Assembly (NCBI GenBank): GCA_942492225.1
Contig: CALODS010000013.1
Location: forward strand, 1-64,000
Length of the DNA: 64,000 nucleotides
Reading direction: 5' to 3'
Source of the DNA: JAFGTX01 sp942492225
Lineage (GTDB): Bacteria > Bacillota > Clostridia > Peptostreptococcales > Acidaminobacteraceae
Shown here: positions 1-8,700 of the stretch, in pieces
How the letters are laid out: every line of letters begins with the position of its first letter
How positions within the stretch are numbered: the first letter of the stretch is position 1
Notes under the pieces: model-generated
What the model was told of the DNA's origin: nothing
The model's input: the letters and a program-made list of their open reading frames with translations, nothing else
Database searches by the model: none
Translations under genes and position numbers: made by a program

Positions 1-278
1 GGTTCAGAAATTAAATTTCTTTTAGAACAACGATTCAGCCAAGACTTTGTTTCAAATAGACTGCCCCGAGCATAATAGAGGAATTGCCGTTTTTCGCCAT
101 AATGATAACGCCCAAATGATTCTGCAATATTTGCACCAATTGAATCCGCAGCTCTGGCTAATTGCTTACCAACAACATCACGAGCAAACCTATCCCAATT
201 CGAAACTTCTTTCCAAACAGAATCCGCTATTTGCTCCGCCGACTGAAGAACTTTTAAATCCTCAAAAGATGTCGCCAT
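1..278 (-). CDS. Four-helix bundle protein (S23/TIGR02436-like), cut by window edge
   Basis: Read on the minus strand from the ATG at 278, this frame runs 92 codons to the window edge without a stop. It starts MATSFEDLKVLQSAEQIAD, then has a helix with ARAADSIGANIAESF and a Tyr-rich helix (EKRQFLYYARGS). That pattern is what I recognise in small four-helix bundle proteins (TIGR02436, often labelled S23 ribosomal protein), usually about 120 residues, so only the C-terminal tail should be missing. The family has no firm biochemical role. It lies just downstream of the coiled-coil membrane protein gene, separated by a heptanucleotide repeat. Unlike its neighbours its frame is intact. An opposing plus-strand frame over the same bases has no family resemblance. 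Confidence 0.75.
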   Translation of the reverse strand, partial: MATSFEDLKVLQSAEQIADSVWKEVSNWDRFARDVVGKQLARAADSIGANIAESFGRYHYGEKRQFLYYARGSLFETKSWLNRCSKRNLISE

Positions 279-282
279 ACAT

Positions 283-310
283 AATCTCCAATCTCCAATC
301 TCTAATCTCT
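283..310. repeat. Heptanucleotide tandem repeat (AATCTCC/AATCTCT x4)
   Basis: Four consecutive 7-bp units are seen: AATCTCC, AATCTCC, AATCTCT, AATCTCT. They sit at the junction of the coiled-coil protein gene and the four-helix bundle gene. The period equals that of the AATTCAT array at 8227-8261. Function unknown. Confidence 0.8.
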
Positions 311-1961
311 TTTTTTACGGTTCCTAATGATGAAAAATAATCTCGAATATATCCCTTCATGCCCAAGAGGAATGTAATCATCGGCTAGGGCTTCGGAGGC
401 GGCGTTGCGGTAATCGCCAAAGACTTGATTGTAGGGGACGGTAGAGCCTTCGTTGCCAAATTCGGTGGGATTTTCGCTGAGGAGTGCGCCGCAGCTTGGC
501 CGGATTCGCAATGCACTCGGCAGGCAACTCGATTTCCACCCCTTCAGTGCCGCTGAGATCACGGAATTCAGGCACGAAGACGTTTTCGGCATGACCGCCT
601 CCCTCGCCTGGCCCGCCAAACCCTTCACCTTGTCCACTGCCTGAGCCTTGTCCTGCACCTTCTCCCAACCCGCTGCCTTCACCTTGCCCTTGTCCGGTTC
701 CTTGGCCTTGTCCCTGACCCTGGCCTTGCCCTTGTTGACCCTGACCAGATTGCGAACCCTGCGCTGTCTGTGTGCCTTGTTGCCCTTCTCCTTGTTGCCC
801 GGCTTGGGCGACAGATTGACGCCCTTCGGCCATTTGTCCAGCGGCGTTTTGGGCTTGTTGGGAAGCGGCGCTTTGCTGTCCGCGCTGCTGCAAGGTGCCG
901 GAGGCGTCACGCAAGGCTTGTTGAGCAGCAGCAGTGTCACCATTGCGTAATGCTTCGGCAGCGTCGGCCAATTGTTGGGCGAGTTGGCCATCTACGCCTT
1001 GCAAAGCGGCGGCCGTTTCCGCTAAATCGTCGGCGAGAGCAGCTTGTTCTTCTGGGCTGAGCGTTGGCAGGCTGTCGGCTAATTGGGCGGCAGCGGCGGC
1101 GGAACTGAAGAGATCGCCGTTTTGCAGGCTTTCGCCAAGCTGTTGCCCAGCGCTGTTTTCAGCAAGGGGTTGACCTGCTTCTTGCAGGCGCTGTTGCAAG
1201 CCGCTCATATCGTTGTCAGCGGCGAGTTGTTTGAGGTCGGCTTCCGCTTCTGAGAGGGTGGCGACGGCTTGTTCTTGCGAGGCCGCGCCTGAATTGAGGG
1301 TTTCTAAGGCGCTTTCAATCGGTTGGAGCAGTTCTTCTTGTTGTTCTTCGGTTAAGGTGGGATTTTCCAGGATTTCTTCTTGGATGGCTTCCAGCGCTTC
1401 GATTTGTTCGGCAACGGCTTCTTCTACCGCCCGTTCTTTTTCAAGGATTGTTTGCTGCGGATTGGGCAGGAAATAGGCCATGAACAAGTAAGCCGATGGC
1501 AATGAAGATGAAGAGCCAATCGCGGCGATCCACGTGATAGGGCAAATCTCGTTTTGCATCAACGCGGGCGGTGGCGGCCAGGGTATCTGCGATTTGCTCT
1601 TGGGCGATTTCGTCTGGAACAGTCAGTACGCCATCATGAATCTCAACGGCCGTTACCGCCCTCTCCTTCAATCCAAACTGTCTATCCGCAAACTCGGGCT
1701 TGTTGGGTAATCGTCCGCCGTCGCGCAAACACCAGCAGCTAAGCCAACAATCAAACTGACGAGACCCAATCCCACAGCCACCATTGCCACTTGCTGGTTG
1801 TCCAAAAACGGCTGGTATCGCGCCACCGTCGCCACGACCACGGCCAGCATCAAGCCAGCCAATAAGGCGCGTGGCACCCACAGCAAACCATCTCGTCGTT
1901 GAGAACGGCCGTTCCAGCGGCGGAGTTGGTCAATAAGGTCTTGGAAAGAAGAGTCTGTCAT
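302..1961 (-). pseudogene. Gln/Gly-rich coiled-coil membrane protein of unknown function, frameshifted
   Basis: A single protein of roughly 550 residues can be stitched from successive minus-strand frames. It starts at 1961 (MTDSSFQDLIDQLRRW), has two transmembrane segments (LLAGLMLAVVVATVARY and VAMVAVGLGLVSLIVGLA), a cytoplasmic stretch, a third membrane segment (DWLFIFIAIGLL) and FLPNPQQTILEKERA. A long Ala/Gln/Glu coiled coil follows, then a low-complexity GQGQGEG region of about 60 residues. The C-terminus has the conserved-looking motif PYNQVFGDYRNAASEALADD followed by an IPLG...YSRLFF stretch and ends at 302. Frame changes occur near 1720, 1480 and 510, so at least three indels. I recognise the C-terminal motif from uncharacterised membrane proteins next to ABC-2 and MoxR clusters, but assign no function. 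The breaks look like sequencing indels rather than decay, because the protein stays continuous across them. Confidence 0.6.
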
Positions 1962-1980
1962 CGCTAAAGATTGAAGAACA

Positions 1981-2025
1981 AAGATTAAAGATTATCAGTC
2001 TCGCAACTTTTCAATCTTTAATCTT
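1981..2025. repeat. 13-bp perfect inverted repeat in intergenic gap
   Basis: AAGATTAAAGATT (1981-1993) is exactly complementary to AATCTTTAATCTT (2013-2025), with a 19-nt spacer. It lies between the ABC permease stop (2034) and the next gene start (1961), so it could form a hairpin between cistrons. There is no U-tract, so a terminator is not supported. It is built from the same AATCTTT-like units seen in other gaps of this segment. Confidence 0.7.
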
Positions 2026-2033
2026 CAATGTTT

Positions 2034-2963
2034 TTATTGATTCGCAATCTTGCGCACCTTGCGCACACTGAGCCAGTATAGAAGCAAAGCCAGCAGAATG
2101 TAAAGGATAATGAAAACCCACCATGGGGATGGAAACCAGAAATTCCGGCTACCAAATGATTGGCTAAAAAAGAACAGCGCATCTTCCTCGACTAAGATAA
2201 GGTCACTGACAATCAGCGTCGCGGGAAGATTAACCGCCGCCAGCAATAAACCACCATACAACAAAAGCATTTCCCCAACCCAGCTCATCGACATGCCCGC
2301 CAAAACCGGACCGGTAAAAATACCACCCATCATCGCCAGGAATGGAATACCAGCGATTAAAAACAGCGCCCCAGCAAAGGTCATCACGCTGGCGGCCTGG
2401 GTGCTGCGCATGATGCTGGAGCAGTACAAGCCCCCACAGCGCAAACGTCACCGCCGCCACAAAAATAACAACTTGGGAAATGATGAGTTCCAGTCCAGAA
2501 ATACCGCCCAGCAAAAAGGCGACACTTTGCAGCGGAATGGAAGCAATCAGCAGCAAAAAGACGTAGCTCAAGGCGGAAATGAGTTTGCCTGTGACCAAAC
2601 TTTTGCCCGAAAGCAGCGTGGTGCGCAGTAAATCAAAGGTCTGATGCTCTTTTTCGCCGCTTATCGCCCCGACGGTGAACGATGGCCGACAAAGATGACC
2701 ATGAACACTTCAACGGCCAGCACGCCGGAAAACACCGCTTTGCCCGCGTCCCGCGCACTCGGGCCATAGGGACCACCAGAAGACGCGGCGAAACTCGCAT
2801 AAATCAGGGTGACAAAGATGCTCATCGCCAGCAAGTAGATCGTCAGCACCACAAAAGCACGACGGCCGCGCATCCGGCTGCGTAATTCTTTCATGGTGAC
2901 GGGGTTCTGCCGCAGCGATTTGAACCGTTTTTTCTTGGGTTGAGGTTGTGTTAGTTCGGTCAT
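2034..2963 (-). pseudogene. ABC-2 type transporter permease (second), frameshifted
   Basis: The joined minus-strand frames give a permease of about 310 residues. It starts MTELTQPQPKKKRFK at 2963, with a cytoplasmic lead-in (NPVTMKELRSRMRGRR), then membrane helix FVVLTIYLLAMSIFVTLIY. A loop with the typical ABC-2 element FTVGAISGEKEHQTFDLL-RTT lies across a frame change near 2680. Further helices follow (LSYVFLLLIASIPLQSV, ELIISQVVIFVAAVTFALWG, FAGALFLIAGIPFLAMMGGI) and the end is WVFIILYILLALLLYW. Frame changes near 2680 and 2400 break it. The start is 2 nt from the end of the first permease gene, so the two are co-translated. With the ATPase at 3872-4825 it forms a GldA/NatA-type exporter; the substrate is unknown. 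Confidence 0.65.
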
Positions 2964-2964
2964 A

Positions 2965-3765
2965 CTATTCCGTTCTCAATTTTTTCGCCTGCTGATACAG
3001 TCCCAGCCAAACGGCCGTTATCAGCAGCATATAAACTATAATCGGGGCCAGCGTGGGCAGCAGCAGAGTGGCCGTATCATCCAGTTCTGCCAACAGGGTA
3101 ACGCCCAGCCACAAGCCGCTACTGTTAAAAATCTTACCAAGACGACCGCGCCATAAGCGGCCACCAGTGCCATCATGGCGGAACTGGCCAACGTGGAGGC
3201 ATACATACCCACAAAGGCGGCAAAAATAATTTCCAGCCACGGCCGCAGGGTCGTCGCCAGTCCAACGATACCAGACCACCACGCTTGTTCACCACCAAAC
3301 AACGCCAGTGAGCAAGCCATAATGCCCCCTTGCAGCAGCGTCAGCGCAAACAAAACGAGCCAGATGCGCAGCCGTGATAAGCGAGCCAAACAGTTTTGCC
3401 ATGAAGATGGCATTTATCGACAGCGGGGTCGTGCGTAAGATGTCCCAGGTGCCAGCGGCGCGTTCCATGCTGATGGTGGGGGCGGTGAGGGCTGGGGCCA
3501 TAATTTGCGCGTAAAGGGTAACGGCCGTTATCAGAAATCCAGGCAAACAAATAAAACAAGCCGCCGCCAACATCTCATCATTACCCGCAAACAGCGCCGG
3601 ATTAGAAAAACCGCCACAAATACCCAGCGACAGCACACCCAGAATGACAAACGGCGAAAAGCGCGTAATCTGCTGATAAAACGGGTTGGGATTACCCCAT
3701 GCGCCCGTCTCGCGCAGATACACGGGGTTTTGCTTTAATGCTTGCCACTGGCGGTATGGGTTCAA
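2965..3765 (-). pseudogene. ABC-2 type transporter permease (first), frameshifted
   Basis: Frames at 3792-3289, 3413-3036 and 3282-2965 join into one permease of about 265 residues. It opens NPYRQWQALKQNPVYLRETG, followed by helices FVILGVLSLGICGGF, ACFICLPGFLITAVTLY, the ABC-2 loop TISMERAAGTWDILRTTPLS, and more helices ending VYMLLITAVWLGLYQQAKKL. A TTG at 3765 preceded by GGAG six bases upstream is the likeliest start. The in-frame ATG at 3792 would add nine residues derived from a repeat-like sequence. Frame changes near 3380 and 3130 disrupt it. It lies between the ATPase and the second permease in an apparent operon. Confidence 0.6.
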
Positions 3766-3775
3766 GAAGTTCTCC

Positions 3776-3866
3776 AAGTGGCAAGGTTGCAAAGTTGCAA
3801 AGTGGCAGGGTGACTAGGTAACGACAGGACAAAAAAATCCGCGTTCATCTGTGTGAATCCGTGTCC
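3776..3866. repeat. Short imperfect repeats upstream of ABC permease gene
   Basis: The gap contains imperfect 8-bp units (CAAGGTTG, CAAAGTTG, CAAAGTGG) at about 3782-3806. It then has a second repetitive phrase, AATCCGCGTTCATCTGTG followed by TGAATCCGTGTC, at about 3836-3865, in which AATCCG and GTG recur. No gene is supported here. These units resemble the other intergenic repeats of this segment in style but not in sequence. Confidence 0.6.
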
Positions 3867-3871
3867 CATTC

Positions 3872-4825
3872 CTAATTCACAATGCCTTTGGTAACGTGCA
3901 GGAACACGTCTTCCAGGTCGCCCGTTTCTTCTTGGAAGGTGAGCAGCGGGATGTTTTGCGCCACGATAGCCGCTAATAGCTGTTGCAGCGCGGCATCATC
4001 ACCGCTGAAATCAATGCGGATAGTGTCAATGGGCATATCCAACTCACTGCCTGGCGTAATTTGATGCACACCTTCATATCCCACCAGGAATTCTTGCAGC
4101 GGCAGCGTCTCGCCAATGACACGCATTTGGATAAGGCGATGGGCGCGAAGCTGTTTCTTCATCTCGGCCATGTCGCCGTGGGCAATGAGCCGCCCCGCCT
4201 CCACAATGCCGATGCTGGTACAAATATCGGCCACCTCAGACAAAATATGAGAAGAGAAGAAGATGGTTTTGCCCATATTCTTCAACTCGCGCAGCAGTTC
4301 GCGCATTTCAATACGGGCGCGGGGATCCAAACCACTGGCCGGTTCATCTAAAATGAGAACTTGTGGATCATGGGTCAGGGTTCGCGCCAAACACAAACGC
4401 TGCTTCATGCCTCGGCTCAAACTCTCCACATACGCCTCTTTTTTATGGCCCAAATCGACCAGCGCCAGCAAATCGTCAATCATGCCCGTGCGCGTTTGTG
4501 GTGGAATATCATAGCAGGCAGCAAAGAAGTCGAGATATTCCCACACTTTCATGTCATCATACACCCCAAAGAAGTCGGGCATGTAGCCGATGGCGCGGCG
4601 CACACCACGCGGGTCATCGTGAACGGAGCAGCCCGATACCCACGCCTTGCCCGAAGTTGGCTTGAGCAATGTAGTGAGGATACGCATGGTGGTGGTTTTG
4701 CCCGCGCCATTCAGGCTAACGAAACCAAACACACCCCCCTCTTCGATGCTCGAAAGTGAGATCATCGAGGGCGGTCAGCGTTCCGTATTTTTTTGCAATC
4801 CTTGAATTTCGATAATAGTTGACAT
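3872..4825 (-). CDS. ABC transporter ATP-binding protein, GldA/NatA-like (N-terminal frameshifts)
   Basis: This is the nucleotide-binding subunit powering the two adjacent ABC-2 permeases. The main frame shows Walker A (LNGAGKTTT), the Q-loop region GYMPDFFGVYDDM, signature LSRGMKQR, Walker B VLILDEPASGLDP and the H-loop SSHILSEV. A C-terminal extension ends DLEDVFLHVTKG. The true start is ATG 4825 (MSTIIEIQGLQK). Reaching the Walker A frame requires repairing an A-run near 4790 and a G-run near 4740, both homopolymers, which points to sequencing indels. The repaired protein is about 317 residues, normal for this family. The family exports lipids, drugs or polymers; the substrate here is unknown. 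Confidence 0.8.
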
Positions 4826-4983
4826 AAGTTTCACATTAGCAAGCTAGACAGGAAAAAGAGTTATCAAGCCATACAAAAAGCCGCACCAAACATTAACAAA
4901 TTCAACCCAATAAAAAAGCCAATCCAATCATCATGACTATAGAAAACCATTTCATTACGCGATGTATTAGTATGTAACTGTGA

Positions 4984-5064
4984 TACCTCAATACATCGGA
5001 TCACTTTTTTGACTAATTTTAGTCGAGTAGAGACCCTGAATTTTTAATACGATGTATTGAGGTA
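4984..5064. repeat. 15-bp perfect inverted repeat with 51-bp spacer
   Basis: TACCTCAATACATCG (4984-4998) is the exact reverse complement of CGATGTATTGAGGTA (5050-5064). A degenerate third copy, CGATGTATTAG, is at about 4960, also followed by TATGTAACT. A smaller dyad, GACTA/TAGTC, lies in the spacer (5011-5024). This 4826-5122 gap has no gene. The arrangement could be a miniature inverted-repeat element or a paired operator. Confidence 0.7.
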
Positions 5065-5122
5065 CGACATGTAACTAATAGCTACTATAAATCGCCTCCA
5101 ACCGTACTCTGATACGGGGGCG

Positions 5123-5350
5123 CTATGTAAAGCGAAATCGAAAGTAAGCAACTGAAAGTGCCAGATAAAAATTAAAAAATCCACCAATCCAATTCCATAC
5201 TCGGTGGCCTATAGGCACAGATTGAGGCTCTGGGTTCTTTTGAAGCTGTGGATAAACCGCATCCATTACCATTTGACGAGCTTCCGGATCATCAGGCAAT
5301 CGTAACCGTTTACCTTCAGCATTTTCAATATAGTCAATACGAAGAATCAT
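5123..5350 (-). CDS. Small hypothetical membrane protein (75 aa)
   Basis: An intact 75-residue frame begins MILRIDYIENAEGKRLRLPD, continues as a charged helix (DDPEARQMVMDAVYPQLQ), and ends in one probable membrane segment (VWNWIGGFFNFYLALSVAYF) with a basic FRFRFT tail. I do not recognise the family. No clear ribosome site precedes the ATG. It lies between the large membrane protein gene and the ABC ATPase gene on the same strand, which supports it as real, but the short length leaves doubt. Confidence 0.45.
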   Translation of the reverse strand: MILRIDYIENAEGKRLRLPDDPEARQMVMDAVYPQLQKNPEPQSVPIGHRVWNWIGGFFNFYLALSVAYFRFRFT

Positions 5351-5478
5351 CAGTCATTATAGGTCTTGTCTCATTATTAGTAACGGCAAAAACATAATCC
5401 CGATTTTAGGCGCAAGTCCTGCAACAATTGAGCCGAAAAACAGACAATTTACGTTTCAATTTTCTACCTCTACAAAGT

Positions 5479-7885
5479 TTAGTCTAACTCGCCAGTAAGC
5501 ATCGGATAAAATGATTCAACATCAATGGAAGTTTGGCTTTTGTTTTGTAGACGGAGGCGCATGGTATTGTCATTGGTCAGGAAGCGTTGGGGGTCGGTAA
5601 CGGCCGTTTCGCCCCACACCACATCATCCACATCCACCCACTCATCCGTTTGCCAATCCCACAGGCGCACGGACGGCACAGGCTGCCTTTTTGACCAGCA
5701 AAAGTGGACAATTGAATCGCTACCTCATCCACCGTCATGTTTGCCAATTCCGCCCAGGGTGTGAATTCCACCTCCATCCACGACGCTTCCGGCATATAAA
5801 AATCTTGTATTGTTTCGCTGTAAAAATTATTGCTGCCCAAAATTGTCCAGTTGAGCAAGTTCAACGGCACGACCAACTGACCACCATCCAAATTATCTTC
5901 CAGCGGCATTTCCAGCAAATAGAGGGTGGTGCTGCAGTAGTGTTAGCGTTTGCATCCTGAACGGCCAGTTTCCAACATCATCTCATCAGACCAAGCCGTC
6001 ACAATAAGCCGATTGTTCGCTGCAAATTGCTGCCACCTGCCAGATACTCATCTTCCAACGCTTGCAAAAGCTGCCAACGGGGATACGCCTCGCGGTCATT
6101 ATAATAATTCGCTCGTCCCCAAAATCGTGTCAGCATTTTGCATCAACGGGGAACCATACCCAGTTGAACGAAACGAAATCACACCAGAACTGCCTCACTG
6201 TACCGACAACTTCCGTGATTGATTTTTCCTCGCCGGGAGCCATGTCGCCTATTTCTGCGGCAAAAGAGCCGATGAGCAGCGTGACATGTTGCAAAGTCTG
6301 GTCACTGTCATTACGTACCGTCGCCGTCAGTTCAATATCGCCATCTTTTACGCCCAGCGACGCCCTGCCCGTAATCGGCAACGCAGACTGGATGCTTTCT
6401 GCCACAAACGTCTCCACACCACTGACATCCACGCGTACATCGGGCAAAATAAGCTCACTGCTTCGGCTAATCGTCTCAATCCGACGAGCCGCTGCCCCCA
6501 TAATTATCGGTTATGGGGCGTACCATACTGTCTGCAGGCAGCACCACGTTATAGCTGCGGCGACGAGGTGAATACAGGCCAAGTAACGTGTTGACCCGCA
6601 CATTTTCACCACCCACCTCACCTGTCACCACCGACATCTGATTGATGATGGTATCGTTGCCCTTCAACTGGAACCCTGTCAGATACGCCATGCCGCTAAA
6701 AATGAGAACCATCACCGGAATCGTCACCCAGCCAGTTCCAGCCGATTTTTACGCTTGAGGACGATGTAGTTCACAGAGCCAATGATGATAATGTAGATAA
6801 GCAAGTAGCCAGCCAACTGCAACACGGGCGGCATCGCCAAAGCAGGCAAACTAGATACCGCCGACACGGCTGCCCACCCATTCTGGAAGCCATCTGACCA
6901 GGGCGAAATAGCGGGCAATCCACCAGCAATGCCTGCCCAAATCTCGCTGCCAGTCCAATCAAGCAGTGGTGCGAGACTGGGATCTAGTCATAAAAAGGTG
7001 ATACCGAACCCTGTCCAAACGGCCGTTGTGCCAGCAAAGGTAGCCCGTCTTCATGGAGCAGCAGTTCCCCATTGGTCAGGCTGCTGGTGGTAACAAGGTA
7101 GGGGCCCGGGGTCGCGGAACGGCTCGCCGATGGCAGCTTGCAAAGCGGGTAAATCCGCAACTGTCTCGCTGCCGCTAATGGAAACGGGCAGCATGTCGGC
7201 CAGGGCGGTGCTCGTTTTTTGCCAGCCTGCCCCCACCCGCGACGACCAGTTGACCGCCGGTGCGCAGCCAGGCGGTGAAGGCATCCATCTGCGCGGCGCT
7301 TAACTGTCCGGTATCGACATCATGCAGCACCAGCACATCCAAGCCGTTCCAGGCTGGCGGCAAATCGGGCAAATCATCCAGACTCAGGTAGGCCACCGCC
7401 GCTTCACTGCGGCCGCCGGTTACATCTTCCAGCTAATCCAGGTTGCCCGGCTCCGAGGTCACCACGGCCATATAACAAGCTGTCGGCTGTGGCAGTTGGC
7501 GGATGGGATTGAGGCGGTTTTGAGGATGGAACGGCCGTTTTCATCCAGCAGTTCCACCTCCACATCCGTGCTAAAGTCAGCCGGAATACATAAAGACGCG
7601 CTTGTTGGACTGGGTAGGTAAAGAAATGGGCGTATTGTAGACAACGCGGTCGCCTGAAGAAATACTGCCTTGGGTAATGCGCAGTTCCCCCTCAATCGGT
7701 GCGCCATTATTGGCGACATTCACCACCACAGGCAGATTGGCAAGGAACCCGCTTTGTAGTAGCCATCATAGCCAGCTTGCGCGTCCATGGTGAATTCATT
7801 CGCGTCCTGGGCAACACAGGCAGTCCAGCACTCAACAAGGTGACGCTTAAAATTACAAGAAAACGGAAAAGGTTTTGGAGATCAT
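5479..7885 (-). pseudogene. Large membrane protein with amidotransferase-like domain, heavily frameshifted
   Basis: Consecutive minus-strand frames describe one protein of about 800 residues. It has a signal peptide (MISKTFSVFL, then VILSVTLLSAGLPVL) with cleavage near AQDANE. Next is a beta-rich N-terminal domain (DAQAGYDGYYKAGSL; VEVELLDENGRSILKT), then a class I amidotransferase/DUF4350-like segment (LDVLVLHDVDTGQLSAAQMD, followed by an FTAWLRTGGQLVVAGG stretch). Two membrane helices follow around LLIYIIIIGSVNYIVLKRKN and VTIPVMVLIFSGMAYLTGF, and a C-terminal beta domain (IELTATVRNDSDQTLQHVTL) ending at 5479. At least eight frame changes occur in 2.4 kb. The start at 7885 is chosen because it begins the signal peptide 38 nt after the DUF503 stop. 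Such proteins often accompany GldA-type ABC clusters; the role is unknown. Confidence 0.55.
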
Positions 7886-7923
7886 ATGGTTTATACGATT
7901 TTATAAATGAATCGGTTCCACTA

Positions 7924-8211
7924 TCAACGAAATTCGATATGGTATTCAGCGATGGGCACATCTGGACGCTGGGTTTCTATCCAGTCCACCGCTTTTTCCA
8001 TGAGACCATGCAGAGTAGGCTGAATCATTCCCAACGGCGGCTAGGTGGCTATAACGGCTGTTTGCCACACATCCGGCAATCTACCTCACGCTGCCGCCAC
8101 ATTAAATTCATCTGTCAGCCGCTTCAACACCGATTTGAGAATACTGCGCTTCTCCTTTAGAGAAGAAACACCATCCAACTGCAATTTGATGACACAAGTC
8201 GCTACAATCAT
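7924..8211 (-). pseudogene. DUF503 (YlxP-like) protein gene, frameshifted
   Basis: From ATG 8211 the minus strand reads MIVATCVIKLQLDGVSSLKE, then KRSILKSVLKRLTDEFNVA, the unmistakable N-terminus of the DUF503/YlxP family. After a frame change near 8090 the family continues as EVD...DVWQTAVIAT. After further changes it ends MEKAVDWIETQRPDVPIAEY with a final HIEFR before a TGA at 7926-7924. The total length of 95 codons matches the family's usual 90-100 residues, so the compensating indels are almost certainly base-calling errors, not evolution. YlxP is a small ribosome-associated protein of uncertain role, often in the nusA-infB-rbfA region. Here it precedes the large membrane protein gene by 38 nt. 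Confidence 0.7.
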
Positions 8212-8570
8212 AAATCAAGGTTTAGCAATTCATAATTCATAATTCATAATTCATAATTCATAATTCCCAAATAGTTTAACCGATTCCCACCACATTGAGA
8301 AACGCAAGCCCCACGCTTTTCGTACAATATTCAAAAGCGCTTATTCATAAGTGCCCCATGAGATTCCTGAGTAGGTCATTAAGCAGAAGAGCAATTTCAT
8401 TACATATTCATAAGAGAACTGTTCTAACACACCAGGAAGGCATCATGTTTATTTTATACTGATGCCGTTATTATTTTTACAAACAACTTCCTTTGTGATT
8501 TAAAAATTTAATCGGGTATAGCGTTCGCACTTGGGCGTGTGGCACAAAAAGCGTGCCTAACTCCGCAGTG
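8212..8570. other. Gene-free end of the GC-richer segment
   Basis: No coding frame with a recognisable product is visible on either strand here. The stretch begins with the AATTCAT repeat, upstream of the minus-strand DUF503 gene. It continues with unremarkable sequence and still contains GC-rich phrases (GCGTTCGCACTTGGGCGTG near 8521) that look like the left-hand genome. Confidence 0.5.
8227..8261. repeat. Heptanucleotide tandem repeat (AATTCAT x5)
   Basis: Five exact 7-bp units of AATTCAT run from 8227 to 8261, followed by a degenerate AATTCCC. The array lies directly upstream of the minus-strand DUF503 gene and repeats the 7-bp period of the array at 283-310. Confidence 0.9.
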
Positions 8571-8700
8571 ATGATGATTACCCCCTTTATTTTCTAAACA
8601 CTTATAGAAGTTGGAAATTTGATTTATAATTCGATTATCTAAGTGAGGGATTATTTAAGATGGAAGAAATGGAAGAAAAAGAAGAATATACAAAAAGTAG
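8571..8700. other. Probable join between two genomes (assembly chimera)
   Basis: Left of this interval the DNA is GC-richer, carries AACGGCCGTT and has frameshifted Chloroflexota-like genes. Right of it the DNA is AT-rich, with intact Clostridia-like genes on both strands. The first gene on the right is a chemotaxis receptor without a sensor or membrane segments, as expected if its 5' part was lost at the join. An in-frame TAA at 8640-8642 lies just upstream of its open frame. The exact breakpoint cannot be placed from sequence alone. Confidence 0.6.

Larger units (their letters stand above)
1644..7539. repeat. Dispersed palindrome AACGGCCGTT, seven exact copies
   Basis: Exact copies of the 10-bp palindrome AACGGCCGTT are at 1644, 1904, 3010, 3520, 5599, 7018 and 7530. 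All are in the first 8 kb and mostly inside coding sequence. I found none in the remaining 55 kb. The density resembles a highly iterated palindrome of the HIP1 kind and marks this segment as a different genome. The span given is from the first to the last copy. Confidence 0.85.

Noticed and set aside
283..310. Tandem repeats considered as CRISPR
   Set aside because: Units are 7 bp with no spacers; the same holds for 8227-8261.
47..340. Plus-strand 97-codon frame
   Set aside because: It overlaps, on the opposite strand, a recognisable four-helix bundle protein; its own translation has no family resemblance.
453..1173. Several plus-strand frames rich in Leu, Ala and Ser
   Set aside because: They are antisense to the Gln/Gly-rich coiled-coil gene, whose repetitive codons create long open complements.
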